Notes under the pieces: model-generated | Databases searched by the model: none | The model's input: only the letters and a program-made list of their open reading frames with translations | What the model was told of the DNA's origin: nothing | In this document: in pieces, positions 9,210 through 18,906 of the stretch | How positions within the stretch are numbered: position 1 is the stretch's first letter | Layout of the letters: each line of letters begins with the position of its first letter | Translations under genes and position numbers: made by a program | Source of the DNA: Pistricoccus aurantiacus | Lineage (GTDB): Bacteria; Pseudomonadota; Gammaproteobacteria; Pseudomonadales; Halomonadaceae | Reading direction: 5' to 3' (one strand) | DNA length: 64,000 nt | Assembly (NCBI RefSeq): GCF_042682565.1 | Contig: NZ_JBHUIC010000003.1

Positions 9210-9701
9210 TCAGTGGCTGTCGCGATGGCTCGCGAGACTCGCCTGCAGGCGATTGCGGGTGGCCGTGTCCAGATCCGGCAGTTCGGCAAGCGCTTCGTCG
9301 GACATGGCAAGCAGCGCCTGGGGATCGTAGACACCCGCGGAAAAAAGTCGCCTCGCCGTTGCGCGTCCCACTCCCTCGAGTTGAGTCAGGTGCTGGGCAT
9401 GAATGTCGAGGAAATCCGTGCGCTCGTCTTCCGTCAGGGTGTCGCAGGCGCCGCTTTGATAGTAGGCGCAGGCGAATCGCGCCATCTCAAGCTCCGCCGA
9501 ATCCAGCGTCGGCAGGTTGACGAAATCATGATGATTGGCCAACTTGCGCATGGCTTCCAACCCTTGCCGAGCGGCATCCAGGTATTCCGGGCTCGTGACC
9601 GGGTCGCCCTCGATGGCTTGCTGCAGGTTGGAATCCACCAGATACACCAGTTCCCGGAGTTCCAGTGCAACTTCATGCTGTTCAGGGTGTAGATTTTCCA
9701 T
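9210..9701 (-). CDS. helix-hairpin-helix domain protein of unknown function
   Basis: The product is 163 residues. The first ~100 are helical and acidic (ENLHPEQHEVALELRELVYL). The C-terminal 60 contain tandem helix-hairpin-helix-like motifs, LTQLEGVGRATARRLFSAGVYDPQALLAMSDEALAELPDLDTATRNRL. These resemble the HhH modules of UvrC, topoisomerase and RNA-polymerase alpha C-terminal type proteins that contact DNA backbone non-specifically. No nuclease or other catalytic domain is visible. A genome-maintenance or nucleoid role is conceivable but unproven. The ATG at 9701 is preceded by AAGGAAGCGC. Confidence 0.75.
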   Translation of the reverse strand: MENLHPEQHEVALELRELVYLVDSNLQQAIEGDPVTSPEYLDAARQGLEAMRKLANHHDFVNLPTLDSAELEMARFACAYYQSGACDTLTEDERTDFLDIHAQHLTQLEGVGRATARRLFSAGVYDPQALLAMSDEALAELPDLDTATRNRLQASLASHRDSH

Positions 9702-9783
9702 ATAGGTGCGCTTCCTTGGATACCGATCAAACTAGCAGGATAACGGTCGAGTGGGTTCCAGCATAGCCTATTTGACGGCGGAT

Positions 9784-10386
9784 TCACCGACGCAAGGTGT
9801 GAATTTGTCGCGCCAGCTGATCCGCGAACTCGTCCCAGCTGCGTCCCAGAGCGCGCACCAAGGCCGGATAACCGTCGCTATCCAGTTCGCTCGAGGTTTC
9901 GAAGCGCGCCGTGCCGAGTAGCGTGTTGTTCCGCTTCAGCTGCCACTGGCCCGCGGCGATCGCCTGGCCGTCATAGCGCCCCTGGAAGCGCTCCACGTCC
10001 ACGCTCAGCGTCATGGCATCCTTATCGAGGGTGCTGCCGGTGGTGATCACCCGCGTGTCCGGCAGATGCCGTTCCAGGTCGAGCTTCAGATTGTGCCGCA
10101 GTTGCCGATCCAGGCGTTCCGCCCACAGGTGATCGTTGGCCCGAGTCATGGTGATATCGTCCAGTTGCAGGGCGATGCCTTCGTGATTCAGGTAGTTGGC
10201 GAGTTGAATGGGCTCGAGCACCAGGGTGTAGGCGAAGTCGCTGCCGATTCCTGCTGCCGCCGTGTCCTCCGCCGTCCGGATGTCGCCGGTGGCCAGGGTA
10301 TAGTGCTGGCGGCTGGCGGAACTCGAGGCACAGCCCGCAAGCACCAGCATCCCTACCAGTAGCGTCGCTAAGCGTACAAGGGTCAT
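9784..10386 (-). CDS. pqiC: PqiC-type outer-membrane lipoprotein
   Basis: The product is 200 residues with a lipoprotein signal peptide. The lipobox is VLAGC, so the mature N-terminus is Cys at about residue 19. The body matches the PqiC/YmbA (ABC-type transport auxiliary) family: HYTLATGD near the N-terminus, an alternating beta/alpha core, and the C-terminal WDEFADQLARQI helix. PqiC docks the PqiB needle at the outer membrane in inter-membrane lipid transport. I chose ATG 10386 because GGAAA lies upstream and the signal peptide starts cleanly there. A longer frame adds 19 residues that spoil the signal. It follows pqiB by 62 bases in the pqiA-pqiB-pqiC operon. Confidence 0.9.
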   Translation of the reverse strand: MTLVRLATLLVGMLVLAGCASSSASRQHYTLATGDIRTAEDTAAAGIGSDFAYTLVLEPIQLANYLNHEGIALQLDDITMTRANDHLWAERLDRQLRHNLKLDLERHLPDTRVITTGSTLDKDAMTLSVDVERFQGRYDGQAIAAGQWQLKRNNTLLGTARFETSSELDSDGYPALVRALGRSWDEFADQLARQIHTLRR

Positions 10387-10448
10387 AAGCGTTTCCTGTT
10401 CCAAATTGCCTAAAAAGCATAGCGGCCTGTTGCGTTTATGCATTCCCG

Positions 10449-12041
10449 TCAGTTGGGTGCTCTGGGCAGTGGGTCCGGGCCTTCGTTACGATCAAAAATC
10501 AGCGCGTTGGGCTTTTCCTTGAGCGTGCGCGCCACCGGCTGCAGGTCTCGCAGTAAGCTTTCGAATTGAGCCAGAGTCTCGTTGAGATTGGCAGGCAGAT
10601 TTCGCGTGGCGGGGCTATCGATCAACTGTCTGGTCGAATCGGCGACGTCGCGAAACTCCTTCAGCGTGGCCTGAGAGGTATCCAGGTTCTGTTCCAGTGC
10701 CGCGAGCAACGGCTCGATGTCAAGCCCGTTGAGCTTGTCCAGCAGATTCGAGACCTTGCTCTCGATCTGGGCGAGTCCGGCGGAGGTGCTGGGGAAGACC
10801 GGAACCTGCTCGAAAGTCTTGGCCACGAAGGCATCGTCGGTTTTCTTCTGGAAGTTGAGATCCACGTATAGCGCGCCGGTCAGCAGGTTGCCGGTCTTGA
10901 GAGAGGCGCGCAGACCGTTCTCGAACCAGCCCTTGAAGCGCGAACGCCAATTCTCGATATCCTTGGAGGTAAAATCGCTTCCCAGGCGCTGGGGTTCGAT
11001 ACGAATCAATACCGGAATGGCGAAGCCTGCCTGGGATTCCGGTCGCGGCGCGGAAAAGTGCCAAGGCACGCTCGCCACGGTGCCGACGCGGACGCCACGA
11101 AATTCCACCGGCGCGCCCTTGGAGAGCCCGCGTACCGTATCATCGATCAAGAGCACGTATTCCAGGTAATTGTTGAAGGTGCCCTGGCTCGCGCTTTCCT
11201 CGTCGGCGTAGAGACTGAAGGTGGTTCCCGGCTGCACCGGTTCTCCCGGGGAGACGTCCTCGGGAATGCCGAAGGTAATACCGCCGCTGATCAGCGTCTC
11301 GATGGATTCGACGCTTACCCGAAATCCTTCGGAATCAAGCGTCAGATCGACGCCGCTGGCGGTCCAGAATCGCGTGCTATCGGTGATGAGCTTGTCGTAA
11401 GGCTTGTCGATATACAGGCGATATTCCATCTGTCGGGTATCCGTATCGAAGTTTGCCTCTTCCACTCGGCCTACGGTCAGGCCCTGATAGGTGACTGGAT
11501 CGCCAGCCTTGAAGGAATTGCTCAGATCGCTGGACAGCTGAATGCGCATGCCGTTGGCATCCGGCGGAGCCACGGGTGGCTGTTCCAGCACGTCGAACCT
11601 GGATCGGCTTTCGTCGCTGGTGCCTGGCTGCAATTGTATATAGGCACCGGACAAGACCGTGTTGAGCCCGCTGATGCCTTCACGGCCGATACGCGGCTTG
11701 ACCACCCAAAAGCGGGTATCCTCGACCAGCACGTCCGCGGTCCCCTGGTTCATCGTCGCGCTGGCTTCGATATGCGAAAGATCCTCGGAAAGAGTGACGC
11801 TTTCGATTCGACCGATTTCCACGTTGCGGGTCTTGATCAGGGTGCTGCCGGCCTCGATGCCTTCGGCGTTGTCCATGATCAGAGTGATCTGTGGACCGCG
11901 ACTCACGTAGTTGTCGTAGACCAGCCACAGTCCGATCAGCACCGCTACCAGGGGGACGATCCATATCGGCGACAGGCGCTTTCCTCGCCGTGTGGTGGCG
12001 CGCTGGGAAGAGGTATCATCGTTAGGAGCTTGGTCAGGCAT
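10449..12041 (-). CDS. pqiB: PqiB, MCE-domain inter-membrane lipid-transport protein
   Basis: The 530 residues begin with one N-terminal transmembrane helix (about 25-45, SPIWIVPLVAVLIGLWLVY). Three MCE domains follow (starting about residues 46, 160 and 285), and then a long C-terminal helical segment. MCE domains stack as hexamers, and the helices form the tube through the periplasm. The length agrees with E. coli PqiB (546). ATG 12041 is preferred because AAGGA lies eight bases upstream and the start overlaps the pqiA stop by eight bases. A TTG at 12062 in the same frame is a weaker option. Known role of the family: lipid trafficking between inner and outer membrane, induced by envelope or redox stress in E. 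coli. Confidence 0.94.
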   Translation of the reverse strand: MPDQAPNDDTSSQRATTRRGKRLSPIWIVPLVAVLIGLWLVYDNYVSRGPQITLIMDNAEGIEAGSTLIKTRNVEIGRIESVTLSEDLSHIEASATMNQGTADVLVEDTRFWVVKPRIGREGISGLNTVLSGAYIQLQPGTSDESRSRFDVLEQPPVAPPDANGMRIQLSSDLSNSFKAGDPVTYQGLTVGRVEEANFDTDTRQMEYRLYIDKPYDKLITDSTRFWTASGVDLTLDSEGFRVSVESIETLISGGITFGIPEDVSPGEPVQPGTTFSLYADEESASQGTFNNYLEYVLLIDDTVRGLSKGAPVEFRGVRVGTVASVPWHFSAPRPESQAGFAIPVLIRIEPQRLGSDFTSKDIENWRSRFKGWFENGLRASLKTGNLLTGALYVDLNFQKKTDDAFVAKTFEQVPVFPSTSAGLAQIESKVSNLLDKLNGLDIEPLLAALEQNLDTSQATLKEFRDVADSTRQLIDSPATRNLPANLNETLAQFESLLRDLQPVARTLKEKPNALIFDRNEGPDPLPRAPN

Positions 12042-13395
12042 CGGTCGTGTCCTTGGTGCCAAGAGAGATTTGTTGGAATTCGGCGATATCCGAGGGATTG
12101 TCCCAGAGAAGACGAGAATCGAAGCTCTTGGCCGCCAGCATGGTCAGTATCACCACGGAGGCGAACGGCAGAATGGCCGAGCCGGGGCTCACCGTCATCA
12201 GGTTGCCCGCGTTGACCAGGGCGCCAAGAATGGCTACCACGAAGATATCCACCATGGACCAGCGCCCGATCACATCCGCCATTCGATGCAGCCGGGTCCG
12301 TCCAAGGGCGTGCATGTTCCTGCTGCGCGGCGCGATATAGCAGAGCCAGGAAAGGGCGATCAATTTCAGTACCGGCACCGTGATACTGGCGAACAAAATG
12401 ACGATGGCCACCGGATAGGAGCCGCTCTCCCAGAGCTCCACCACGCCGGTGATGATAGTCGAAGGTGTGGTATGACCTAACCAGGTGGTATTCATGATGG
12501 GGTAGACGTTGGCGGGAATGTACATGATCGCCGCCGCTATCAGCAGGGCCCAGGTACGCTGCAGGCTTTTGTGATAGCGCAGGTGCAAGGGCTCGCCGCA
12601 GCGCAGGCAGTGGCCCTGTCCCTTGTCGTCGAGTCGGTTGACCAGGCCGCAGGTGGGGCAGCCCGCCAATCCTTGAGGCGCCGCCGGCTGCCCGATCCGG
12701 CAATTTTCAGGCGCCTGCGGTTCGCCGGTCAGGGAAAACCACATCCAGTCCGCGTCGATGGATTGAGTGGTTAAAAGCAGCAGAATAGTGAAGGCGCAAA
12801 AGGCCCAGAATCCCAGATCCAGATCGATTTCCGCGAGTCCAGCCATCTTGATCAGACTGACCAGGGTGCCGATGATGAAGACATCCGCCATCATCCAGGG
12901 ATTCATGTGTGCCAGCGAGCGGGCAATGCCGCAACTGAAGGCCATGGACTCGCCGCGCAGCAGACCGATATGCAGCCAGATGACCCCCAGCAGGTAGACG
13001 CCGGGCAGCACCATGACGAACAACGCCACGGCGATGGCGATCAAGGGTTGATGAAAGCCCAGCAAGCTGGTGGCGGTCTGAGGAAGCTCGATGCGGTCGC
13101 CGAAGCCTTGGAAGTCGAAGCTGACAAAAGGGAAAATGATGGCGATGGTCAGGGCGATCAGCGCGCTGACGGCAAGCGCCATGCTGCGCTGGGCCGGCCA
13201 GTGGTGACGAGTGACCAGGGTATGATCGCAGCGTGGACAGTCGGCTTTCTCGCCGGCGTTCAGTGGCGGCAGCGCCACCAGCCAGTCGCATTCGTGACAG
13301 GCTCGCAATCGGCGCCGCGTGGAGCGGGTTTCCGGCGATGCCATGACAATGGAGTCGGTTGGCCGAGCGCGGTCGTCGTTATCGATCGGGGGCAA
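12034..13395 (-). CDS. pqiA: PqiA, inner-membrane partner of the MCE lipid transporter
   Basis: The 453 residues form two homologous halves. Each starts with a rubredoxin-like zinc-ribbon pair (CHECDW and CPRCDH near residues 33-56; CPTCGL and CLRCGE near 230-255) and continues with four transmembrane helices. The repeated PqiA motif MNPWMMADVFIIG / GRWSMVDIFVVAILG is present in both halves. It is the first gene of pqiABC. The likely start is a TTG at 13395, with AGGAAAG a few bases upstream. An ATG at 13344 lacks a ribosome-binding site. The family supplies the membrane channel for PqiB. Confidence 0.93.
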   Translation of the reverse strand: MPPIDNDDRARPTDSIVMASPETRSTRRRLRACHECDWLVALPPLNAGEKADCPRCDHTLVTRHHWPAQRSMALAVSALIALTIAIIFPFVSFDFQGFGDRIELPQTATSLLGFHQPLIAIAVALFVMVLPGVYLLGVIWLHIGLLRGESMAFSCGIARSLAHMNPWMMADVFIIGTLVSLIKMAGLAEIDLDLGFWAFCAFTILLLLTTQSIDADWMWFSLTGEPQAPENCRIGQPAAPQGLAGCPTCGLVNRLDDKGQGHCLRCGEPLHLRYHKSLQRTWALLIAAAIMYIPANVYPIMNTTWLGHTTPSTIITGVVELWESGSYPVAIVILFASITVPVLKLIALSWLCYIAPRSRNMHALGRTRLHRMADVIGRWSMVDIFVVAILGALVNAGNLMTVSPGSAILPFASVVILTMLAAKSFDSRLLWDNPSDIAEFQQISLGTKDTTDA

Positions 13396-13572
13396 GGGGC
13401 GCTTTCCTGAAAATGATTTGTTGCACTCCGTAAACCGTTCATTATGACGGCTATGCGGCTACATACAATATTCAGCGCCTTGGAGATCGACCTGTCTCTC
13501 GTCAACCTGTAACTTGCCGTCTTTCCCCAGCGTAAATATGTTTTTCTTTGTCACAAACTAAGGAATGAATCA

Positions 13573-14559
13573 ATGCTGATGCCGTTATTGGCCATCTTGT
13601 CGGGGCTGCTGCTGCTGATCTGGAGTGCGGATCGCTTCGTCGACGGGGCCGCGGCCACTGCCGGCCATCTCGGGCTTTCACCGCTGCTGATCGGCATGCT
13701 GGTGATCGGCTTTGGCACCTCTGCTCCCGAGATGATGGTATCCGGTCTGGCGGCCTGGCAGGGTAATCCCGGCCTCGCCCTGGGTAACGCCTACGGTTCG
13801 AATATCACCAATGTGGGTCTGATCCTTGGCTTGGTAGCACTCATTTCTCCCTTGACAGTACATTCCCAGGTGCTGAAAAAAGAGCTTCCGCTGCTGGCGG
13901 CGGTGACCTTGCTGGCGGCCTGGCAACTGCGTGACGGCGCCATTGGCACGCTAGAAGCGATTGTATTGCTGGTAGTGCTGGGCGCCTTCATCGGCTTGAG
14001 TATCTGGAAAGGGCGACAATCCGAGGAAGATGCGCTGAGCCAGGACACTCGTCAGGATCTCGAGGCTGGGGGCATGTCTCTCAAGGCGGGAATCCTCTGG
14101 ACCCTGCTCGGACTCGTGCTGTTGATCGCCAGTTCCCGAGCTCTGGTCTGGGGAGCGGTGGAAGTTGCCCAGGCCTTCGGCATCAGCGATCTGATCATCG
14201 GCCTGACGGTGGTGGCGATCGGCACCTCGCTGCCGGAACTGGCCTCGTCGATCAGCGCGCTGCGACGCAAGGAGCATGATCTGGTGCTGGGTAACGTGGT
14301 CGGCTCGAACTTGTTCAATACCCTGGGTGTGGTAGGTATTGCCGGCGTCATTACTCCCGTTCATGTCGGCAGTGAAGTGCTGTTGCGGGACTGGCCGGTG
14401 ATGGCAGTAATGACGCTTTTGATGCTGATCTTCGGTATCGGCTGGAAGGGTCGCCAAGGGCGCATCAATCGTTTCGAAGGCGCGGCGCTACTGACGATAT
14501 TCATCGGCTATACCAGCTACCTGGTATACACGGTAGTTCACGGCGTCAGTTCGATCTGA
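13573..14559 (+). CDS. calcium/sodium antiporter of the YrbG (CaCA) family
   Basis: The 328 residues form ten transmembrane helices arranged as two inverted repeats. Each repeat carries the alpha motif of cation/Ca2+ exchangers. The first has GFGTSAPEM and GNAYGSNITNVGLILG (residues ~45-95). The second has AIGTSLPELASS and GNVVGSNLFNTLGVVG (~220-270). The glutamates in TSAPE and TSLPE are the expected ion ligands. AAGGAA stands nine bases before the ATG. It is monocistronic, with a candidate terminator at 14621-14650. The physiological ion is inferred from the family. Confidence 0.92.
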   Translation: MLMPLLAILSGLLLLIWSADRFVDGAAATAGHLGLSPLLIGMLVIGFGTSAPEMMVSGLAAWQGNPGLALGNAYGSNITNVGLILGLVALISPLTVHSQVLKKELPLLAAVTLLAAWQLRDGAIGTLEAIVLLVVLGAFIGLSIWKGRQSEEDALSQDTRQDLEAGGMSLKAGILWTLLGLVLLIASSRALVWGAVEVAQAFGISDLIIGLTVVAIGTSLPELASSISALRRKEHDLVLGNVVGSNLFNTLGVVGIAGVITPVHVGSEVLLRDWPVMAVMTLLMLIFGIGWKGRQGRINRFEGAALLTIFIGYTSYLVYTVVHGVSSI

Positions 14560-14620
14560 CGGCTCACCCTTCCGGTGACCCTGACATTCCGGCTGCTCTA
14601 AAAGAGATGGCCGGCATCCG

Positions 14621-14650
14621 CGCATGAAAACGAGCTCATGCGGGCATTTT
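14621..14650 (+). terminator. possible intrinsic terminator after yrbG-like gene
   Basis: Arms CGCATGA (14621-14627) and TCATGCG (14636-14642) enclose an eight-base loop. They are followed by GGCATTTTGTT. The T tract is short and offset, so this is a moderate candidate only. The rest of 14560-14799 is AT-enriched (AATTATCATT, TTAACTTTACAT) and must hold the cioA promoter, but I cannot fix its boxes. Confidence 0.4.
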
Positions 14651-14799
14651 GTTAGCATAATTATCATTCATGCGACAACGAGTCTCACCCCCGCACCGCG
14701 TTTTATCGTTAACTTTACATGGTTCGACTAGTCTAAACCTGGAGTCAACGAATTCTCCGGCTCGACGATGCCGTCGACAGCATCCAAGGGAGGAAGCTA

Positions 14800-16203
14800 A
14801 TGGAACTGGATCCGCTTTTATTATCACGCCTGCAGTTTGCCTTTGTCGTGGCGTTTCACGCCATCTTTCCCATCTTCACCATCGGCCTCGCTACCTATCT
14901 AGCGTTACTCAACGGGCTTTTCTTCAAGACCGGCAACCCGGCCTGGAAGCGGCTGGCGGAATTCTGGGCCAAGGTCTTCGCGGTGGTGTTTGGCATGGGG
15001 GTGGTATCCGGTATCGTCATGTCCTTCCAGTTCGGCACCAACTGGAGCAACTTCTCCCAGGCCTCGGCCAACTTTCTGGGACCCATGCTCAGCTATGAAG
15101 TGATCACCGCCTTCTTCCTTGAGGCAGGGTTTCTGGGTGTATTGCTGTTCGGACGTGACAAGGTACCGCCCGGGGCACATCTGTTTGCTGCCTTGATGGT
15201 TGCGCTTGGCACTTTTATCTCTTCGTTCTGGATTCTTTCCGCGAATAGCTGGATGCATACCCCTCAGGGCACCGAACTGATCGATGGCACTTTCCATGTC
15301 ACCTCCTGGTGGGCGGCGATCTTCAATCCCTCCTTTCCTTACCGATTGGGCCATATGCTGTTGGCGTCCTTCATCACCGGCGGTTTCGTCGTGGCCGGGG
15401 TCAGCGCCTGGTATCTGTTGATCGGTCGCGATCAGCTGGCCAATCGCAAGGCGCTTTCCATGAGCCTGTGGCTGCTGCTGGTGCTGACCCCGGCTCAGGC
15501 AGTGCTGGGGGATTTCCACGGCCTCAATACCCTGGAGCATCAGCCCACCAAGGTGGCGGCCATGGAGGGCAACTGGGAAACCCAGAGCGGCGCCCCCTTG
15601 CTGCTGTTCGCGCTACCGGATCGGGATATTCAGGGCAATCATTTCGAAATTGCCATCCCCAAGATGGCGAGTCTGATTCTGACTCATAGTTTCGATGGTG
15701 AGGTGCCCGGGCTCAAGGAAGTGCCGAAAGACGAACAGCCGCCGGTGTGGATCACCTTCTGGTCGTTTCGCATCATGGTGGCGCTGGGGTTCTTGATGAT
15801 CGCCGTCGCCTTCTATGGCCTGTGGCTGCGCCGGGATGAGCGCCTCTATCGTCATCGCGTCTATCTGCAGACCTTGCGTTTGATGAGCATTACTCCGTTC
15901 ATCGCCGCCTTGGCGGGCTGGTTCGTGACGGAAACCGGCCGCGCACCTTGGCTGGTCTACGGGGTGATGACCCACGCCGAGGGCCTGACGCCTTCGCTGA
16001 CCGGTGGCATGGCGCTGTTCACCCTGATCGGTTACATGGCGGTCTATGCGGTGGTGTTCTACGCTGGCGTGTTCTATCTGACTCGCGTGGTACGCGGCGG
16101 CATGCTGGATACGGAGCGTGAACCGGACGAGCAGGTCGAGCGACCGATGCGACCGTTTTCCGCCACGCATATTCCCTTCGATACCGAACGCCAGGGAGGC
16201 TAG
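14800..16203 (+). CDS. cioA: cyanide-insensitive bd-type quinol oxidase subunit I
   Basis: The 467 residues are the CydA fold, with nine transmembrane helices. Heme ligands include the N-terminal His in VAFHAIFPIF (about residue 20) and a second His in the segment after WMHTPQGTEL. The GDFHGLNTLEHQPTKVAA stretch carries the conserved Lys, followed by the quinol-site Glu in MEGNWE. The quinol-binding Q-loop is short, as in CioA of pseudomonads and unlike the long-loop E. coli CydA. The oxidase reduces O2 to water with quinol and resists cyanide and sulfide. GGGAGGAAG precedes the ATG. Its stop overlaps a possible GTG of cioB. Confidence 0.94.
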   Translation: MELDPLLLSRLQFAFVVAFHAIFPIFTIGLATYLALLNGLFFKTGNPAWKRLAEFWAKVFAVVFGMGVVSGIVMSFQFGTNWSNFSQASANFLGPMLSYEVITAFFLEAGFLGVLLFGRDKVPPGAHLFAALMVALGTFISSFWILSANSWMHTPQGTELIDGTFHVTSWWAAIFNPSFPYRLGHMLLASFITGGFVVAGVSAWYLLIGRDQLANRKALSMSLWLLLVLTPAQAVLGDFHGLNTLEHQPTKVAAMEGNWETQSGAPLLLFALPDRDIQGNHFEIAIPKMASLILTHSFDGEVPGLKEVPKDEQPPVWITFWSFRIMVALGFLMIAVAFYGLWLRRDERLYRHRVYLQTLRLMSITPFIAALAGWFVTETGRAPWLVYGVMTHAEGLTPSLTGGMALFTLIGYMAVYAVVFYAGVFYLTRVVRGGMLDTEREPDEQVERPMRPFSATHIPFDTERQGG

Positions 16204-16208
16204 TGCAT

Positions 16209-17207
16209 ATGGAATCCTTCGATCTGTCGCTTATATGGGCGGTGATCATCGCCTTTGGCATCATCATGTATGTGTTGATGGATGGCTTTGATCTGGGGCT
16301 GGGCATTCTGTTTCCCTTCGCGCCCAGCGAGCAGGATCGCGACGTGATGATGAATACCGTCGCTCCGGTGTGGGACGGCAACGAAACCTGGCTGGTGTTG
16401 GGTGGGGCAGGGCTATTGGGCGCTTTCCCGCTGGTCTATTCGGTGCTGCTGCCTGCGCTTTATATCGGTGTGTTCCTGATGCTGACAGGGCTTATCTTTC
16501 GCGGCATTGCTTTCGAATTTCGCTTCAAATCCCATAGCCGCCGCTGGTGGAGTCGAGCTTTTGCGGGGGGCTCCATGGTGGCGACCTTCGCGCAGGGCGC
16601 GGTGGTCGGCGCCTATATTCAGGGGTTCGAAACCGAAGGGATGGTCTACACCGGGGGCGCCTTTGACTGGCTGACGCCCTTTTCCGTGTTGACCGGCTTT
16701 GGCATGATGGCGGGATTCGCCTTGCTCGGCGCCACCTGGCTGATACTCAAGACCGAAGGCGATCTCCAAGCCTGGGCGTATCGTATCGCGCCGAAGCTGC
16801 TGATCGGCGTACTGGTGGTATTCGGTGTAGTGAGCTTGTGGACTCCCTTTGTCGATCCCAGCGTTTGGGACCGCTGGTTCTCGAATATCCAGCTCATCTG
16901 GATACTTCCCGCTCTGGCCCTGACCTGTTCCTTCCTGATTTATTTCGGGATCAAGCGTCGCCACGAAGTCCAGCCGTTTCTGGCTACCCTGGGGATGTTT
17001 ATCTTTACCTATCTGGGACTGCTGGTCAGTCGCTGGCCCTATGTAGTGCCGCCGGATTACACCCTGTGGGATGCCGCCTCCGCGCCGGAATCCCAGCTTT
17101 TCCTGCTGGTCGGTACGGTCATCGTGATTCCCGTCATCCTGGGCTATACCGGCTGGAGCTACTGGGTGTTTCGCGGCAAGGTAAAACCCGGCGAGGGCTA
17201 TCATTGA
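16209..17207 (+). CDS. cioB: bd-type quinol oxidase subunit II
   Basis: The 332 residues form eight transmembrane helices of the CydB family. The typical opening YVLMDGFDLGLGILFPF is followed by WDGNETWLVLGGAGLFGA-like sequence (here GGAGLLGAFP) and RGIAFEFRFK. It forms a heterodimer with CioA and stabilises the heme-bearing subunit. The start is taken as ATG 16209, nine bases after GGAGG. A GTG at 16203 overlapping the cioA stop is only three bases from that site, too close to be favoured. It is translationally linked to cioA, and cydDC follow 13 bases later. Confidence 0.94.
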   Translation: MESFDLSLIWAVIIAFGIIMYVLMDGFDLGLGILFPFAPSEQDRDVMMNTVAPVWDGNETWLVLGGAGLLGAFPLVYSVLLPALYIGVFLMLTGLIFRGIAFEFRFKSHSRRWWSRAFAGGSMVATFAQGAVVGAYIQGFETEGMVYTGGAFDWLTPFSVLTGFGMMAGFALLGATWLILKTEGDLQAWAYRIAPKLLIGVLVVFGVVSLWTPFVDPSVWDRWFSNIQLIWILPALALTCSFLIYFGIKRRHEVQPFLATLGMFIFTYLGLLVSRWPYVVPPDYTLWDAASAPESQLFLLVGTVIVIPVILGYTGWSYWVFRGKVKPGEGYH

Positions 17208-17220
17208 GAGGCCATCCGGC

Positions 17221-18906
17221 TTGCGCGACGGCGATTCTTGCGTAACCCCGCGCCACTGGCTGAAAGCGCTGGCCGGACGAGCGCGGGGGCTGCTCCGACT
17301 GGCTATGCTGATGGGATTTCTGGCGGGGCTTTGCACCATCCTGCAGCTGGGGCTGCTGGCCTATCTGATCGAGCGGATACTGGCACGGACTTCACCAGAC
17401 GCCCTGGCCCTCGTCTTTTTTCTGCTGATCGGAATCCTTGCGCTTCGCGCCTTGCTGCAATGGGCTCAGGAAGCCCTGGCTCAGCAGGCCAGCTTGCAAT
17501 TACGTCATAAGGCAAGGGCACAGCTGCTCGATCACCTGGAAAAGCTGGGTCCGGTTCGTCTTTCCGGTCGCCATAGCGCGGGCATCGCCGGGCAACTGGT
17601 GGAACAGGTCGAAGCCCTGGACGGCTATTTCGCGCGTTATCTCCCTCAACAGACCCTGGCCATGTTATTGCCTTTGATCATTCTTGCCGTGGTGGCCTGG
17701 CTCGACTGGCTGGCAGCGCTTTTCCTGCTGCTTGCCGCGCCGATGATTCCGCTGTTCATGGCCTTGGTGGGCATGGGCGCCGAGCGGCTCAACCGCGAGC
17801 AGTTCGCTGCGGTCACTCGTCTGGCCGGCCATTTTCTCGATCGGGTTCGCGGTATCACCACCCTGCAGCTGTTCGGTCGTACCGGCCGTGCCCACCAAGA
17901 AGTCTTTGCCGCCGCCGAGGATTACCGCCACCGCAGCATGCGTACGCTGCGTCTGGCATTTCTGTCTTCCGCGGTGCTGGAATTCTTTGCCTCCGTCGCC
18001 ATCGCCGTGGTGGCGATCTATATCGGTTTCGGCCTGCTGGGCTATATCAGTTATGGGCCGTCGCCGCAGCTGACCCTGTTCAGCGGCCTGCTGATTCTGC
18101 TGCTGGCGCCGGAATTCTTCCAGCCGCTGCGCACTCTGGCCCAGCACTATCACGACCGGGCCGCCGCGCTTGGTGCTGCACAAGAATTAGTCGATCTACT
18201 TGCCGAGCATCCTTCTGAGGAGCTGTCCCGCGCCGGGAACACTGAACAGGAGGCCGTCGTCTCGTTAGTCGAGGTAACGCTCTCGCATCCGGGCAGGGGG
18301 CTCGTGTTGGGACCGCTGGACTTGACCGTTGCGGACGGTGAAAGCGTCGCCCTGGTGGGGCCGTCCGGGGTCGGCAAGTCCAGCCTGCTGCAGTTGATTG
18401 CCGGATTTGTCGTCCCGGACACTGGCTCAGTTTCTGTCCAGCGGGGCGAGCGGTTCGCCTGGATGGATCAGCGGCCCCTGCTGATCCAGGGCAGCCTGGC
18501 GGATAACCTGCGTGTTACCGCGCCTCAGGCCACGGATCAGCAGCTCGAGGCGGCGCTGAATCAGGCCGGCCTCGGCGAATTTCTGGATACCCTGCCGGAA
18601 CGACTGGCAACCCGCATTGCCGAACGCGGCGTCGGACTATCCGGCGGTCAGGCTCAGCGGCTGGCCCTGGCGCGTATTTTCCTCAGCGATGCATCCTTGG
18701 TGCTGCTGGATGAGCCCACCGCCAGTCTCGATGAGGTTACCGAGGCGCAGGTCATCGACGCGATCAAGATGCTGTCGGCGCAGGGCCGTACTCTGGTAAT
18801 CGCTACCCATCATCCCGCACTGATGGCGATAGCAGAACGGGTGCTGCGTCTCGAATCGGGGCAGTTCCGAAAAGTGGAGCAGCATATCCAAGCGGGCGAG
18901 CCATGA
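17221..18906 (+). CDS. cydD: heterodimeric ABC exporter subunit for bd oxidase assembly
   Basis: The 561 residues comprise an N-terminal six-helix ABC exporter domain (1-310) and a C-terminal ATPase. The ATPase has Walker A GPSGVGKSS, signature LSGGQAQR and Walker B LVLLDEPTASLD. CydDC exports glutathione/cysteine (and may handle heme) and is needed to mature bd oxidases. The TTG at 17221 is the start I prefer, with GAGAGG about nine bases upstream. It follows cioB directly and overlaps cydC by ATGA, so cioAB-cydDC is one transcription unit that supplies the oxidase and its assembly factor together. Confidence 0.93.
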   Translation: MRDGDSCVTPRHWLKALAGRARGLLRLAMLMGFLAGLCTILQLGLLAYLIERILARTSPDALALVFFLLIGILALRALLQWAQEALAQQASLQLRHKARAQLLDHLEKLGPVRLSGRHSAGIAGQLVEQVEALDGYFARYLPQQTLAMLLPLIILAVVAWLDWLAALFLLLAAPMIPLFMALVGMGAERLNREQFAAVTRLAGHFLDRVRGITTLQLFGRTGRAHQEVFAAAEDYRHRSMRTLRLAFLSSAVLEFFASVAIAVVAIYIGFGLLGYISYGPSPQLTLFSGLLILLLAPEFFQPLRTLAQHYHDRAAALGAAQELVDLLAEHPSEELSRAGNTEQEAVVSLVEVTLSHPGRGLVLGPLDLTVADGESVALVGPSGVGKSSLLQLIAGFVVPDTGSVSVQRGERFAWMDQRPLLIQGSLADNLRVTAPQATDQQLEAALNQAGLGEFLDTLPERLATRIAERGVGLSGGQAQRLALARIFLSDASLVLLDEPTASLDEVTEAQVIDAIKMLSAQGRTLVIATHHPALMAIAERVLRLESGQFRKVEQHIQAGEP